Shown here one piece after another: positions 45,131-57,762 of a stretch of 64,000 bases of DNA; the stretch's first letter is position 1; each line of letters begins with the position of its first letter. Source of the stretch: Turnera subulata. Lineage: Eukaryota; Streptophyta; Magnoliopsida; Malpighiales; Passifloraceae. Under the pieces are notes generated by a model. It was given only the letters and a program-made list of their open reading frames with translations. It was not told the DNA's origin and ran no database searches. The stretch spans positions 46,619 through 110,618 of the forward strand of contig JAKUCV010000983.1 in assembly GCA_028386065.3 (NCBI GenBank), given 5' to 3'. The position numbers were made by a program, and so were the translations under genes.

Positions 45131-46772
45131 TAGATTGATGGGCTCTCGCAAGTATACAGGGTTGTTGTAGCACACAAGGTCGTCTCACATGGATCTTTGT
45201 TAAGTACTATTCAACTAAGCAACTTATGATTATCTAGAGAAATAAATAATGTCGAGGATTGATGATTGAAATGAAAACTTAAGCGATTAATAACTAGATT
45301 GAACTCAATAATATAAAGTATCTAGGACTTCGGGGAATTCCTTGCCAATATTTCCATACAATTAAGCTACGCATAAGCAGGCCATATACTGTCACCACAT
45401 AGCTAGCCTATGTAGAATCTATGAATTAAATCCTGAAATTAAACTTCTTTAAAAGAAACGGGAAATCTAAACTAGATCCATAGCCTACTCTCATACCGCC
45501 GTAAAATCCCTTCATAGTTTACGTCCACTATCTATTTGCCAGTGATGAAATAAACTAAGAGCATTAAGAAATTTCAATACTAAATCTCCAATAAAAAGCA
45601 CGCCTTCCTCGAGGTTGGTTTTTATAGCCAAGTTTATGTTTTTCTATAGGTAAACGACGCTGTCACTAAACGTTTACCTATTATGGATTTATGCTAATTG
45701 GTGATCAAGCAACTAACATAGTGAAGATTCATGAATCCAATTAAAGAAGAATAAAATCATAAAATAAAACTTTATTTAAATAAGCATGGAAATATTAACA
45801 AGTTCATCCCCTAATCCTAGACAAGAATTCTAGCTAGGCGTAACTTTAAAGAAAACAACAAGAATCTGGAAATAATTCAACATCACTAATTCAAGGAATG
45901 AACTTACAAGTAAATGGAGCCAACCTTGAACCGAAAGAGACAAATCTCCAAGACAAGAATTTTCCAAAAGCTAAAGCCAAACTAGGAATTACAAAGTAAA
46001 AGAAAGTACAATTCCTAAGCTATCTTTGAGTGTTTTGCCGATTTGAGTTTGGATGTGGAACTTGATATCTTTGTCTTCTAGTGTGGTCGTTTATATAGTG
46101 AAGGGAGAGTAGGATGTGTGGCTGAAAATTATGTTCCAAAAGAGACAAAGGAGGAGCATGTGTGGCCTCCCCACTTTGTGCCAAAAATAGGAAGTGGTGG
46201 ACCACTTCTTCCCTCCAAAATTAGCCAACAGAACAACCTCCTTCCCTCCACTTTTCCATGCAATGTGAGTGGGAGCTTGCTTCATGCAAATGAAGCCACA
46301 TGATTCTGGACCAAGTCTTGGATGACATCAGCTAAATCAAATGCACTTTAGGAGAAAATGGATGAGCTTTCACGTGAACAATCATGCCTTCATGTTGGGC
46401 TTTTGCTTCTTTCTTCTTTTCTTCATGACAATGGGCTTTGGGCCATCATGAATGGGTCCATCATGATCCTGGGCTGTTCTTGTAAGGAACCTTGGGCCCA
46501 ATTGCAGGGAGGCTTCATCTTGCCTTGCCATATGTCCGTAGGTTGCCCATGCTGAAACAGTTCGCGTGGGCAACCCATGCTGGGACTGCACATCTTGTCC
46601 GAAAAATCAAGCTTAAATTCTATGAAAATGTTAAAACCTGAAGAAAAAGGAAATATAAAGATAAAAGGGAGAAAAATACTAAAATAAGACGGATAAATAA
46701 AATAAATAAATATTTTGCAAGCTAAAAATGTTGAAAGAACCCGTGAAATGAGTGCAAAATGCGTACTCATCA

Positions 46773-48385
46773 CCACCCCAAACTTAGAATTTTGCTTGTC
46801 CGCAAGCAATTATCGTGAAAAATCGGAATGAAAACGTCTTACCCCTTGGAATCAACGCAACCCAATCAACAAAAGTTACATGGAAAGTCTCTAATTATGA
46901 AGAAGGAAGCCTCGTTATCCATCCTGCAAGAATCGTGAGAAAGGTGCCAAGATGGTCCGAATATGCACTTTGTTAGGCAATTAATCCCATTGATTTTAAT
47001 TCACAACTTCCCTCTTTGTTTGCTAGTAATAATAAATTTGGCAATTGTAAAATAAAAAATGGGGTCAAATATGTAGATTCACTTCCTGATCTCCATTAAT
47101 GACAAGGATAGATTTACAGGGATCAAAAGGTCTTTATTCGGGTTGAAATGAGGCTTGGGTTATGTTTAGGAAAGAAAGGGATAAAGGAATTCAAAAGATG
47201 CAAATGCCCAAAAGTAGAATCTTACCGTAACATAGCCAAGCAAGGTGTCTTCGTAATGGTTCTAAAGAACATTGTGCCCGTCATGGAGAGTTTTTTTTTG
47301 TGTGTTGCCTTCTTTCTTTTTCTTTTCTTTTTTTTTTTTGCGAGATGCATCGTTTCTTTTTCTTTTCTTTTTTCCGGTGAAGTATCTCTCTTTTTTTTTT
47401 TTTTGAAAACAAAGGCAAATGATCTCTCCAACGTCGACACAGGCTGCCTGTGTTGTGCCTGTGTGTAGATGAGTCACCACTTTTCTTGATGTTAGGCATA
47501 TGTTAACAAAAGATGAATTCGAGCAAATGCACATGGGTGGATGTCTATGAAAAATTTGATGATAGCCATAGGTTCAAGGGGTATAGGTGATGAATGTGGG
47601 TTTACCAACAAAAAAAGGCTATCAGAAAAAAGGCTCGGAGTGGTTTACAAAGGTAAATGTATATACATGGGTAGGCTATGTGGTTGTGTGGGCTGCGAAA
47701 GAATGCATTAATCCTATCCCTGAAAAACAACACTTGTAATAATTTTGCTTTGATCGAATTGTGAACCTGTTCTAAGACGCAAAAGATTTATGCCAAATGT
47801 GTTTAAACAAAAACAAGAAAAGTCAAGAGGTTAGAAGCGAATTGAAACCAATTAGAAAAATTTACCAACAAGCGTAACTCGGTCATTTGGGAACTCATCC
47901 CTACTATTCGTGCAAGCGGACACGAGACTCGATCATGGAAACTCGGAGAAATCCTTGTACTTGTGTCAGATTGGGCCCAATTAAGCCCAACGGGTTCATC
48001 TGTAACTTGCAAAAATTTATTCAAACAAATGAAAAATGAAAAATAAACTGAAGAAAATTACTTATAATCATGCTAAGAAAGCTAAAAAGAAATAAAAGGC
48101 CGCAACCACTATGCTGAAAGTATAGCCACCCCAAACTTAAAACTTGCAGTGTCCTCACTGCACAAAAATAGGCTAGAAAGTCCAAAAAACAAAGTAGGGG
48201 CAGCAATCATATTTAGCAAAAAATGAACTTGCGGACCAAAATTTTTTTTTAAAAAATAAATTGAAACAACAAAAGAACTAAAGGAACCTGAACTTGCTGC
48301 TTTTATTTGCGGAATAAGGGAAAGAATCGTGGGTTGCCTCGCACGCAACGCTTCTTTAACGTCTTGTAGCTGGACTCGGAGCTCC
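46773..48385 (-). mobile_element. Non-coding 3' internal region of the Athila-like element
   Basis: No pol domain is found. It has long T runs (47290-47410) and a second copy of the polypurine-like motif (CCACCCCAAACTTA at about 48127 in plus sense) in addition to the one at the LTR. The short frames are homopolymer artefacts. Confidence 0.65.
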
Positions 48386-51048
48386 TCATGCTGAAGGTGG
48401 ATCGGGGAACGGTTTCACTACCTCTTGTCCGGTAGGCTCTCCTGGATGATAAAGCTTGGGTAACAAGACTCCGTTTCCAATTCTTAGGTCTTGTTTTTGG
48501 ATGCTACTCTCGCGCCAATGTTTGGTTCCTTTTCTGCCTACTTCATGAGTATAAAATGAGGGATTAATCCTGAGAAGATCGTCAGTGGAATACACAATTG
48601 TCTTCTTGTGTCGTCCCTTATCGTTTAGCAATTTATCTTCCTCTCCCTCAGTAAAACTCACTTTTATACCAGCTGGATGTGTGGAGTTTGTTCCCAGTAA
48701 TTCACATTGGAGATAAGGAGGTAAAGGTTTCATCTTAACCTTCGGAGCATTTTCTTTTGCCATGTCTTTTGGCGTCTTATCTAACTTCTCAAATCTCATG
48801 TCTTCTTCGTCGGACGCCAGAGAAAAAACCTCGAGCTGGCGTGCATAATCTGCTATCTCTGGATCTGGATCCCGAGTGCCTTTACTAAGAGCGATACACG
48901 CCAACAGAGGATCTGCACAGCCTACTTGTGCAAGGATTTCGTCAACTGCTATCTCTCGTAAGTCAGTAGCATTAATCGTCCGGTACTCCTTTGCGAATTA
49001 CTTCATCAACATCGAAGCAAATCTTTTCAGAGCTGGCTTGAAGTGAGAGCTTTCCGCCCTTAACATCAATGATGGCACCAGTAGTTGCCAAAAAGGGTCG
49101 TCCCAGGATGATGGGTACGTGGTGATCTACCTCCATGTCGAGGACCACGAAATCAACTGGGATGAAGAAGTTCCCGATTTTGATATCTTCCAAAATTCCC
49201 ACTAGATACTTGACCGACCTATCTGCTAGGTGGAGTGACATAGTAGTAGGTTTCAGATCCCCTAGTTTAAGTTGTTTGCTGATTGACAAAGGGATCACAC
49301 TAACACTTGCGCCAAGATCGCAAAGTGCTCTTTCGATGTGAACCTTCCCTATGTCGCAGGGGATAGTGAACGTTCCGGGATCTGGAAGCTTATTCTGAAT
49401 GATTGTGCTACATTCACCCGTCAAGGCCACTGTCCCGTAGTCAATCAATTTACTCTTATTGGACAAGATGTCCTTTAAGAATTTGGCATATGTAGGTGTT
49501 TGGGACACGACCTCGAGGAACGGAATGTTAATGTAGAGCTTTTTCATGATTTCAAGAAAGCGTCCAAACTTCTTGTCATGGGCCAGTGGGTTAAGCTGTT
49601 GAGGGAAGGGAATAGGTGGAACATAAGCCTTAACTTCATCTTTCTTTGCCTTCCACTTTTCGGCTGACACAGCCTGCTCATGCTCCGCAGGCTTGTCTTT
49701 TTGTATCGCCTGGCCATGCTCTGCTTCTTTTACGGGGGCTGGGGGTGGTTGCCGCTCTTCGTATTGAGTACCACTCCTAAGAGTGATTGCATTGCATTGA
49801 GCGTTAGGGTTGACCTCCGGCTTGCCTGGTAATCTGCTAGGATTGCCCTGACTAGGGCCAGCTTGTGCGATCTGACTCTTGAGATTGTTAATCTCGTCAG
49901 AATGCCCTTTCACAACTTGTCGCTGCTCCTCCATGAATTGCTGTTGTTGCTTCATAAAATTTGTCATGAACGATTGCATGTCATCTTGAGGAGCTGGTTG
50001 ATACGCTTGTTGGTATGCATGTGCAGGTTGTTTAGGAGGAAATCCGGGAGGACCCCTTCCGGTTTGATTTTGGTTGGGCTGTTGAGGCTTCCATGAGAAG
50101 TTAGGGTGGTCCCTCCAACCTGGGTTATAGGTGTTTGAATAAGGGTCCTTATGGACTCTCTGGTTGATGTAACTCACTTACTCTTGGCATGCTTGCTTAT
50201 AGCCTCCCTCTGCCGGGCACTCCGAATAACCTCCTTCGCATCTAGCACAGGAATGGATTGTCCTTTCCCATTCACCTTCAAGATGGCATCCAACTTGGCA
50301 TTCATGAGGCTCATAGCGTCAAGTTCAAGAACGCCGGAAGTTCTCCCGCCAGGTATCTCGGATGGCCATTCAAATTTATTACTGACAATATGCTCGAATA
50401 GGTCGTACACATCCTCAGCGTCTTTAGCTAAAGCAACTCCTCCAGCTGCAGCATCAACATGTGCACGGAGGGACTCACACAGGCCTGCGTAAAATTTCTC
50501 ATCAGCCAATCTAGAAGGCCATGCTGTGGGCATCTTCTTAGTGCATTTTTATATCTTTCCCACGCATCGTAGAACGATTCATTGGACCTCTGTTTGAACT
50601 CCATGATATTGTTCCTTAATATCATGGCTTTGTTAGGCGGGAAAAATTTCTTTAGGGACGCCTGTGATAAGGTAGCCTATGTATCAAATGTCCCAGGAGC
50701 CTGTGCAGTTAACCACGCCTTCGCCTTGTCCATGAGTGAGAAAGGAAAAAGGCGCAGTTTGATAGCATCCTCGGAGGCTCCATTCACCTTGATTGTGTCG
50801 TAGATTTCAAGAAAATCTTGCAAATGTTGGTTTGGGTCTTCATTGGAGGAACCCCCGAAAGGCTCATTCTAGACCATCTTGATCAGGGCTGGCTTTAGCT
50901 CAAAGTTATTGGCTTGCATCGCTGGGCGGACCACGCTGGACTGTGCAAGGGTTGCATCGGGGATGGAGAAATCCCGGACTTGTCTACGGCGAGGTCCGTA
51001 TTGGGCTCCCTCGATCTCCTCGATAATGCGTCTTACGTGTCCCTCCAT
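48386..51048 (-). pseudogene. Athila-like gag-protease polyprotein, broken
   Basis: From ATG 51048 the frame reads MEGHVRRIIEEIEGAQYGP. The retrotransposon gag domain follows (NEPFGGSSNEDPNQHL...FPFSL.DKAKAWL). Two in-frame stops lie at about 50872 and 50680, and there are frameshifts near 50530 and 50175. The 401-codon frame 50177-48972 carries a Gln/Pro-rich linker (FPPKQPAHAYQQAY), then the aspartic protease with CDLGASVSVIP and ILGRPFLATTGA. The last part, 48904-48386, ends with a MKPLPPYLQCELLG...NSTHPAGI segment like the linker that leads into Athila RT. RT itself is missing. Asp is present in the protease DLG triad. Gag would package RNA, and the protease would cut gag. Confidence 0.85.
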
Positions 51049-52850
51049 CTCTCCTCCAGTAAAACTAGAAGATACCTGAAGAAGAAATAGAAGAAAAACT
51101 ACCCAAACGGGTGAAAAAGAAAATGAAAAATAAAAATCTAGATTAACCTAATCACTAAGTTAAATAATATTAACGCCGATTCCCCGACAACGACGCCAAA
51201 AACTTGATGGGCTCCCGCAAGTATAAAGGACTGTTGTAGTACACAAGGTCGTCTCACAGGGATCTTTTGTTAAGTACTATTCAACTAAGCAACTTATGAT
51301 TATCTAGAGAAATAAATAATGTCGAGGATTGATGATTGAAATGAAAACTTAAGCGATAAATAACAAGATTGAACTCAATAATATAAAGTACTAGGACTTC
51401 GGGGAATTCCTTGCCAATATTTCCATATAATTAAGCTACGCATAAGCAGGCCATATACTATCACCACATAGCTAGCCTATGTAGAATCCATGAATTAAAT
51501 CCTGAAATTAAACTTCTTTAAAAGAAACGAGAAATCTAAACTAGATCCATAGCCTACTCTCATAGTGCCGTAAAATCCCTTCCTAGTTTACGTCCACTAT
51601 CCATTTGCCAGTGATGAAATAAACTAAGAGCATTAAGAAATTTCCCTACTAAATCTCCAATAAAAAGCACGCCTCTCTCGAGGTCGGTTTTTGTAGCCCG
51701 GTTTATGTTTTTCTATAGGTAAACGACGCTGTCACTAAACGTTTGCCTATTATGGATTTATGCTAATTGGTGATCAAGCAACTAACATAGTGAAGATTCA
51801 TGAACCGAATTAAAGAAGAATAAAATCAAAAAATAAAACTTTATTTAAATAAGCATAGAAATATTAACAAGTTCATTCCCTAATCCTAGACAAGAATTTT
51901 AGCTAGACATAACTTTAAAGAAAACAACAAGAATCTGAAAATAATTCAACATCACTAATTCAAGGAATGAACTTACAAGTAAATGGAGCCAACCTTGAAC
52001 CAAAAGAGACAAATCTCTAAGACAAGAATTTTCCAAAAGCTAAAGCCAAACTAGGAATTACAAAGTAAGAGAAAGTACAATTCCTAAGCTATCTTTATGT
52101 GTTTTGCCGATTTGAGTTTGGATGTGGAACTTGATATCTTTGTCTTCTAGTGTGGTCCTTTATATAGTGAAGGGAGAGTAGGATGTGTGGCTGGAAATTA
52201 TGTTCCAAAAGAGACAAAGGAGGAGCATGTGTGGCCTCCCCACTTTGTGCCAAAAATAGGAAGTGGTGGACCACTTCTTCCCTCCAAAATTAGCCAACAG
52301 AACAACCTCCTTCCCTCCACTTTTCCATGCAACGTGAGTGGGAGCTTACTTCATGCAAATGAAGCCACATGCTCCTGGACCATGTCTTGGATGACGTCAG
52401 CTAAATCAAATGCACTTCGGGAGCAAATGGATGAGCTTTCACGTGAACAACCATGCCTTCATATTGGGCTTTTGCTTCCTTCTTCTTTTCTTCATGACAA
52501 TGGGCTTTGGGCCATCATGAATGGGTCCATCATGATCCTGGGCTGTTCTTGTAAGGAACCTTGGGCCCAATTTTAGGGAGGCTTCATCTTGTCTTGCCAC
52601 ATGTCTGTAGGTTGCCCATGCTGAAACAGTTCGCATGGGCAACCCATGCTGGGACTGCACATCTTGTCCGAAAAATCAAGGTTTTATTTCTAAATTCTAT
52701 GAAAATGTTAAAACCTGAAGAAAAAGGAAATATAAAGATAAAAGGGAGAAAAATACTAAAACAAGACGGATAAATAAAATAAATATTTTGTAAGCTAAAA
52801 ACGTTGAAACAACCCGTGAAATGAGTGCAAAATGCGTACTCATCATAGAT

Positions 52851-54777
52851 ATCTGTGCAAATTTTGGTTTCAGCTGCTCTACAAAATTCATGTGCACAGG
52901 GCAACCAGAGGAGGTATTTTGGTTTGAGCTCAACTACAAAATTCATTTATTCCACCAAACCCGAGAGCTTCAGAAAATTCTGTCTATTAGCTCAACTATA
53001 AAATACGTTCCACAACAAAATCCCTGTCTTTGTTTTCTAGAACCCTGGAGCTTCTATAAATTTTGTATACTACCACAGTCACAATTTTTTTTTTATTATT
53101 CATACAAAAAAGGGGGAAAACGATACATCCAAAACTACAACTCACACGCACCTTTTTTGAAATCAGCTAAACACATATCATTCATTTGGCCTCTCTCTTT
53201 CTACGGGGTCTTCTCTTTCAAAATTCCCAAACCACACAAATTCCTTAAACTAAACCCTAGCCAACACGGAATCCGATCTGCCCGCCATGAGAGTAAGAAA
53301 GGGCGAGACGGCGACCCACGAAGGAGTGAATCAACGTCGACGATGACTCTCCGCCATGCCTCGCCGCCTTGCTTCATCGGTGATTTGTGAACAATAACCA
53401 GATGATGCGCCGCTGACTCCATCTTCTATCGCATCCGGTCACTGCTGCCCAAAGAACCAACGCCGTCGTGTTATGCTTCATCGAAGAACCTTACTCCGGC
53501 CGATGCTCAGGATCACGTAACAGAAATCTTTGAGTTCATTAGATTTTCATGCATCACTTCATATCATTTTCTAAATGTATTACAAACATATAGCAATCTT
53601 TTTTCATTCTTTGTTGTACTGCTCATAATCTTTTGCCTATGTCCATTTATGGATTTCTTTTGTGGATACAACAGTGGAGTACTATGGTCATACTTTTGAC
53701 TATTAGTTTATTTCGTTATATGGCTTTATGATTTATTGCTAATTTCTGGTTTTTTTTTCTCTCCATTCGGTTTCTCTTTCGACTATTTAACCAGGGGCGT
53801 TTCTTTTTTGGTTACTTCTCTTTTTGTTCTTGCTATATGTGCTTGCTGCTTCTTACATCTTAGACATGTGTTATTGCCTATTGCCACAAACTTGCCATAT
53901 CATATTGCCACGTAATCCACTCTGTTTCATGACTGATATTTATATACTCTATTCTCCTCTCTTCTTATGGATTTTGGATATCTTTTGGTTGTGTTTAGTT
54001 CAGCCAAGAGAGGGAGATGCTTTGTGAAAACTTTAACCTAAGCTTTGCAGAATTAATGATGCAACTCCAATTTGTGTCTTCCTTTCTTCAACTCTTTGGT
54101 TTAATAATGCTTTCAGGTTCTAGCCTCCGTATGTTTGGTTGCCATCATGTTGATTTTCTTTTTTTCTGAGTATCAATTACACAATGTTGATTGTCATATT
54201 CATTGGTCTGTTTGCCTTACAACTATTGCACATCTATTATATTTCCACTTCTACCATAAATGTTTTCTTCTTTCCAGGGAGAGTTTTCTTTATTAATGTT
54301 CTTTATTTCTAGTAATGTCTTTGCTGCTTCTTCTGTCATTGATTTTTAGATTTCAGCAGCTCAATGTTCATATAACTTCTCTCTTTATTAGCTTTATGGA
54401 TAATCTTTGAAAATTTGTACTTTTCACTGGTTTATCTTTCAACATTTTTGTGCTTAGCGTTTTTACACAAGGGGAACTTTTCTCCAAATCTTCAAGTATC
54501 ATCTTGCTCTTGATATTTTTTTTAACGCAAACTATTTCTGGCTTAACTTTTGGTATATGGATTTTTATGCCTTTTTGGTTGATGGCAAAAGGGGGAGAAC
54601 ATGATGGACATTCATTACTGTCTTGCTGATATATTTTATATGCTGACATTCTAGTGCAATTATTTTATCAAAATTGATGGCATACAAGTACTTTGAAAGG
54701 GGGATTTTTTCTCCTTTGCGTTCACAATGTTTTTTGAAGAAATGCCCACGTTTGACATCACCAAAAAAGGGGGAGAA
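52851..54777 (+). mobile_element. Copia X internal region, copy 1, distal part
   Basis: It continues copia X after the nested gypsy and is collinear with about 58026-59952. No pol is encoded. It ends with the polypurine tract AAAAAAGGGGGAGAA directly before LTR 2. A segment inside looks like captured host DNA: TCTCTCTTTC, then AAACCCTAGCC at about 53252 and a GC-rich stretch from about 53280, then a long T-rich intron-like sequence. Confidence 0.75.
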
Positions 54778-56302
54778 TGTTGGTCCATATCCTTTTTGGT
54801 TAATATATGCTGAAAGTATTTTAATTAGTTTTTTATGCTGTCAAACCTTTATGTTCCTGGAATTATTTTTTCTAAAATAAAACGGGCTGGGCTGCCTATT
54901 TATTATTAAGGCCCATTTTCAAATGATTATTTTGTGTGTTATAAAATCTATTAGGTTTTTACTTTTAATTTCGGCCCAGGCACTGTTACTAAATATTGAG
55001 CCCATGTCTATGTCCCTCCCTCTCATGAAACACTGCGTTTCTATTAAACACAACTGACTACGTTTGAGTCATGCATATGAACGTTGGCACATGGGTGGAG
55101 TACTCTTGGTTCCTCTGTTTTACATGACTCCTCTTCCATCTTTTTCTCATCTTCTTCCTTATCCTCTATTTTTTGTCTTTCCTACTTTTCCAAAAAAGTG
55201 ACCAGCAAAACAGAGTGAACGTTACAATTTGAACGTTGTCCTATTTGTAATGCAAGGGAAGTCAAGATATCAACTCCCTAATCCTTTTGGAAGATTGGAT
55301 GCATATGTGGAGATTTTTGATTGGGCACCAAAACAAAAACCCAGCAAGAGAGGAGTAAGGAGCCATTACCTTGTCCATTTGTGAAGGGAGCTGTGTTTTA
55401 GAAAGTTGAAGAATCAAGTAGAAGACAACCTGGGAGCCACGTCCTTGAAGAAGAGGTGCAGGAAAAATTTCGTAGGTGTGCTCACACCATAATTTTTCTG
55501 GAAATCAAGATTTGACCTTTTTTGATTTTTTGACCGTTAGACATATCAACTCAACAATTATAAAAAGGCCTCGCCCTCATCAAAACAAACCAAGGCAAGC
55601 CATTACAACATTATTTGACAGCCTCTTTGAAGCTTGCTTAAGTGCTTACACCATTGAGAGATTAAAGCTTGCTTATTGAAATCATTGTTGGGGTTTTAAA
55701 TTCCTTCTTTTTGAGCTATACACCTTTGGGATATCTTTGGGCTTAAATTGTATTAACAAAGAGTGAGTAACTCTTTGGGTTGTTTGAAAATTACACCTTG
55801 AGTAGGATTGGGGAAATTTTACTTAAGGAGAATAGGTTTGAAGCTTGAGCCTTTGAAAAACTTTGGGTATAGGTTAGAGAGTGAGCCTTGGAAAATTCTT
55901 GGATAGGTTTGGGTTTAGCCTTTGTAAAAGGCTAGGTTAGAGAGTGAGCCTTAGGAAAACTCTTGTAAAGGTTTGAGCTTGATCCTTTGAAAAAGCTTGG
56001 TTGCAAAGGTTGGACTTCACCTTGGAAGAAGTCATTTAGTGGATTTTGGAAATCTCAAGGGAGAGCCGTGAGTAGTGGATGTACCCATAGGATTTAGGGG
56101 GAACCACTCTAAATTCTTGTGTTGATTCTTGTGTGCTTGCCTCTCTCAATTTTCGTCTATTTTCTTTTACTTACCCAGATTTTGGTTTCTGCTCATATAC
56201 AAAATCTGTCTAGTTTGGTGCGAAAATTTTGGTTTGAGTTGAAGTACGAAAATTCTGTTAGAGGCTAATTCAGCCCCCCATTCTTAGCCTTTTGGGCCTA
56301 CA
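54778..56302 (+). mobile_element. Copia family X, LTR 2 (1525 bp), shared middle LTR
   Basis: It begins TGTTGGTCCATATCC and ends TTTTGGGCCTACA. A polypurine tract lies directly before it and a primer site TGGTAGCGGAGC directly after it (56305-56316). It therefore serves as 3' LTR for copy 1 and 5' LTR for copy 2. Confidence 0.93.
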
Positions 56303-56359
56303 ATTGGTAGCGGAGCTTAGGTCTCTTTGCATTAGGATTAATCTCGTAGAGTAAAGATC

Positions 56360-57762
56360 ATTGCTTTTGAGGGTTATAACATCCATAAAGCTCCTTACTT
56401 TGATGGTGTGAATTTTGATTATTGGAAAGTAAGGATGCAAATTTTTATAGAGAGTCAATACTTAGAAGCTTGGGAGATTGTTGAAAGTGGTTGGAAGAGG
56501 CCATCAAAGCCTTTGATTGATTGGAATGAAAGTGAGAAATACAAAGGTGCTCTTGATGCTTTGGCTAAGAATAGCTTGCTAAGTGGTTTAAGTATGGTAG
56601 AAGTAGAGAGAGTTAGAACTTGCAAATCCGCTCATGACATTTGGATACTTTTGTGCACTACTCATGATGGAACCATTCAAGTCAGGAAGAAATGGGATGA
56701 TCTTGATGCAAGCTTAAGTGGATCCGAAATTGAAGAACAAGCAAGTATATGTCTTATGGCTCTTGAAGATGATGAGGTAATGGATTCTTCTAATGACTTT
56801 ACATTTGAAGAATTGCATGATGCTTTTCTTATGTTGCATGATGAACTTGAGAAGTCATTGAAAAAGAATATTGCTTATAAGAAGCAACTTATGACTCTGG
56901 AAGAAGAAAAGCATGCTCTTAATATGTCTTACAATGAGCTTAATGAGAAAATATCTTCTAATGTATGTGCTTGTGATGTGTTGGGAAAGGAGAATGATTC
57001 TCTTAAATCTCAAATTGTTTATTTGAAGAGTACTTTAGAGAAGTTTGCTAATGGTACAAATGGTCTTAGTCTTCTCTTAGGACAACAAAGAAACCCATTG
57101 CAAAAAGAGGGATTAGGTGCATCTAATGTGTCATATGATGCTAAACCTTTTGTGCTTGATGTTAAGTCATATGATCATAATGCTTCTCCATCTTCTCATC
57201 ATGCTACATCATTTGAACATGCTAAGTCAAATACTCATAATGCTAGACTCCATGTTCATGACGCAAGATCACATGCTCATCATGGTAGACCACAAGCATA
57301 TGGAAGATCTCCTTCATAAAAAAAAAATATGGAAGATCTCATTATGCTTGACCATATACTCATGATAGGAGATCATATGCTTATAATGCTAGAACATATG
57401 CTCATGGTGCAAGACCACATGTTCACTATGCTAAATCATATGCTCACAATGCAAGGTCATATAGTCACAATTCTAGAGCACAAGCATATAGAGCTAGTTC
57501 ATTTTATAACCATGCTAAGGCATATACTTATGGTGGTAGACAACAATCTTACAATGCAAGAGTTCTTGGTTATGATAATTTTGTTTGATGTCAACAATCT
57601 TATACTCCTTCTATCACATGTCATTTTTGTGGAATATATGGCTATGGAACTCGTACTTGTCTGTTTAGACAAAAGAATTGCCTTATCAAGTATGTTTGGA
57701 TACCAAAAGGTACCATAATTAACCCCATTGGACCCAAGAAAAAATGGGTACCAAAAACTTGA
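56360..57762 (+). pseudogene. Copia X gag, copy 2 (start codon lost, frameshifted)
   Basis: The position of the copy 1 start codon is ATT here (56360). The frame is otherwise open through 57319, and the next in-frame ATG is 56408. It covers the DUF4219/UBN2 gag core (NFDYWKVRMQIF..., YLEAWEIVESGW), a coiled-coil region (ELHDAFLMLHDELEKSLKK...) missing from copy 1, and the histidine-rich 7-residue repeats. A TAA at 57317 and a frame change at an A run divide it from the second half. That half holds more repeats, a TGA near 57587, a zinc-knuckle-like CHFCGIYGYG...C and the WIPKGT...KKKWVPKT end at 57762. Downstream pol is absent. Confidence 0.88.

Larger units (their letters stand above)
45136..52845 (-). 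mobile_element. Athila/Tat-like gypsy element, gag-protease only, 7.7 kb
   Basis: Two LTRs flank it: 45136-46772 (3' LTR) and 51205-52845 (5' LTR). Both run TGATG...CATCA and look nearly identical. The 5-bp target duplication TAGAT lies at 45131-45135 and 52846-52850. Inside the 5' LTR edge is a primer binding site complementary to tRNA-Asp (minus strand TTTTTGGCGTCGTTGTCGGG, about 51182-51203), as in Athila/Tat elements. The polypurine end AAGTTTGGGGTGG precedes the 3' LTR. Gag and protease are recognisable, while RT, RNase H and integrase are absent, so it is non-autonomous. It is nested in copia X copy 1, and copy 2 has the empty site. Confidence 0.92.

Noticed and set aside
47148..47534. 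Lys-rich and Phe-rich frames
   Set aside because: Driven by T/A homopolymer runs in the non-coding part of the Athila-like element.
57329..57718. 129-codon Met/His-rich frame (and 44479-44835)
   Set aside because: It is the wrong frame of the gag heptad-repeat region; the true frame gives the R-x-x-x-[HY]-N-A units and the zinc knuckle.
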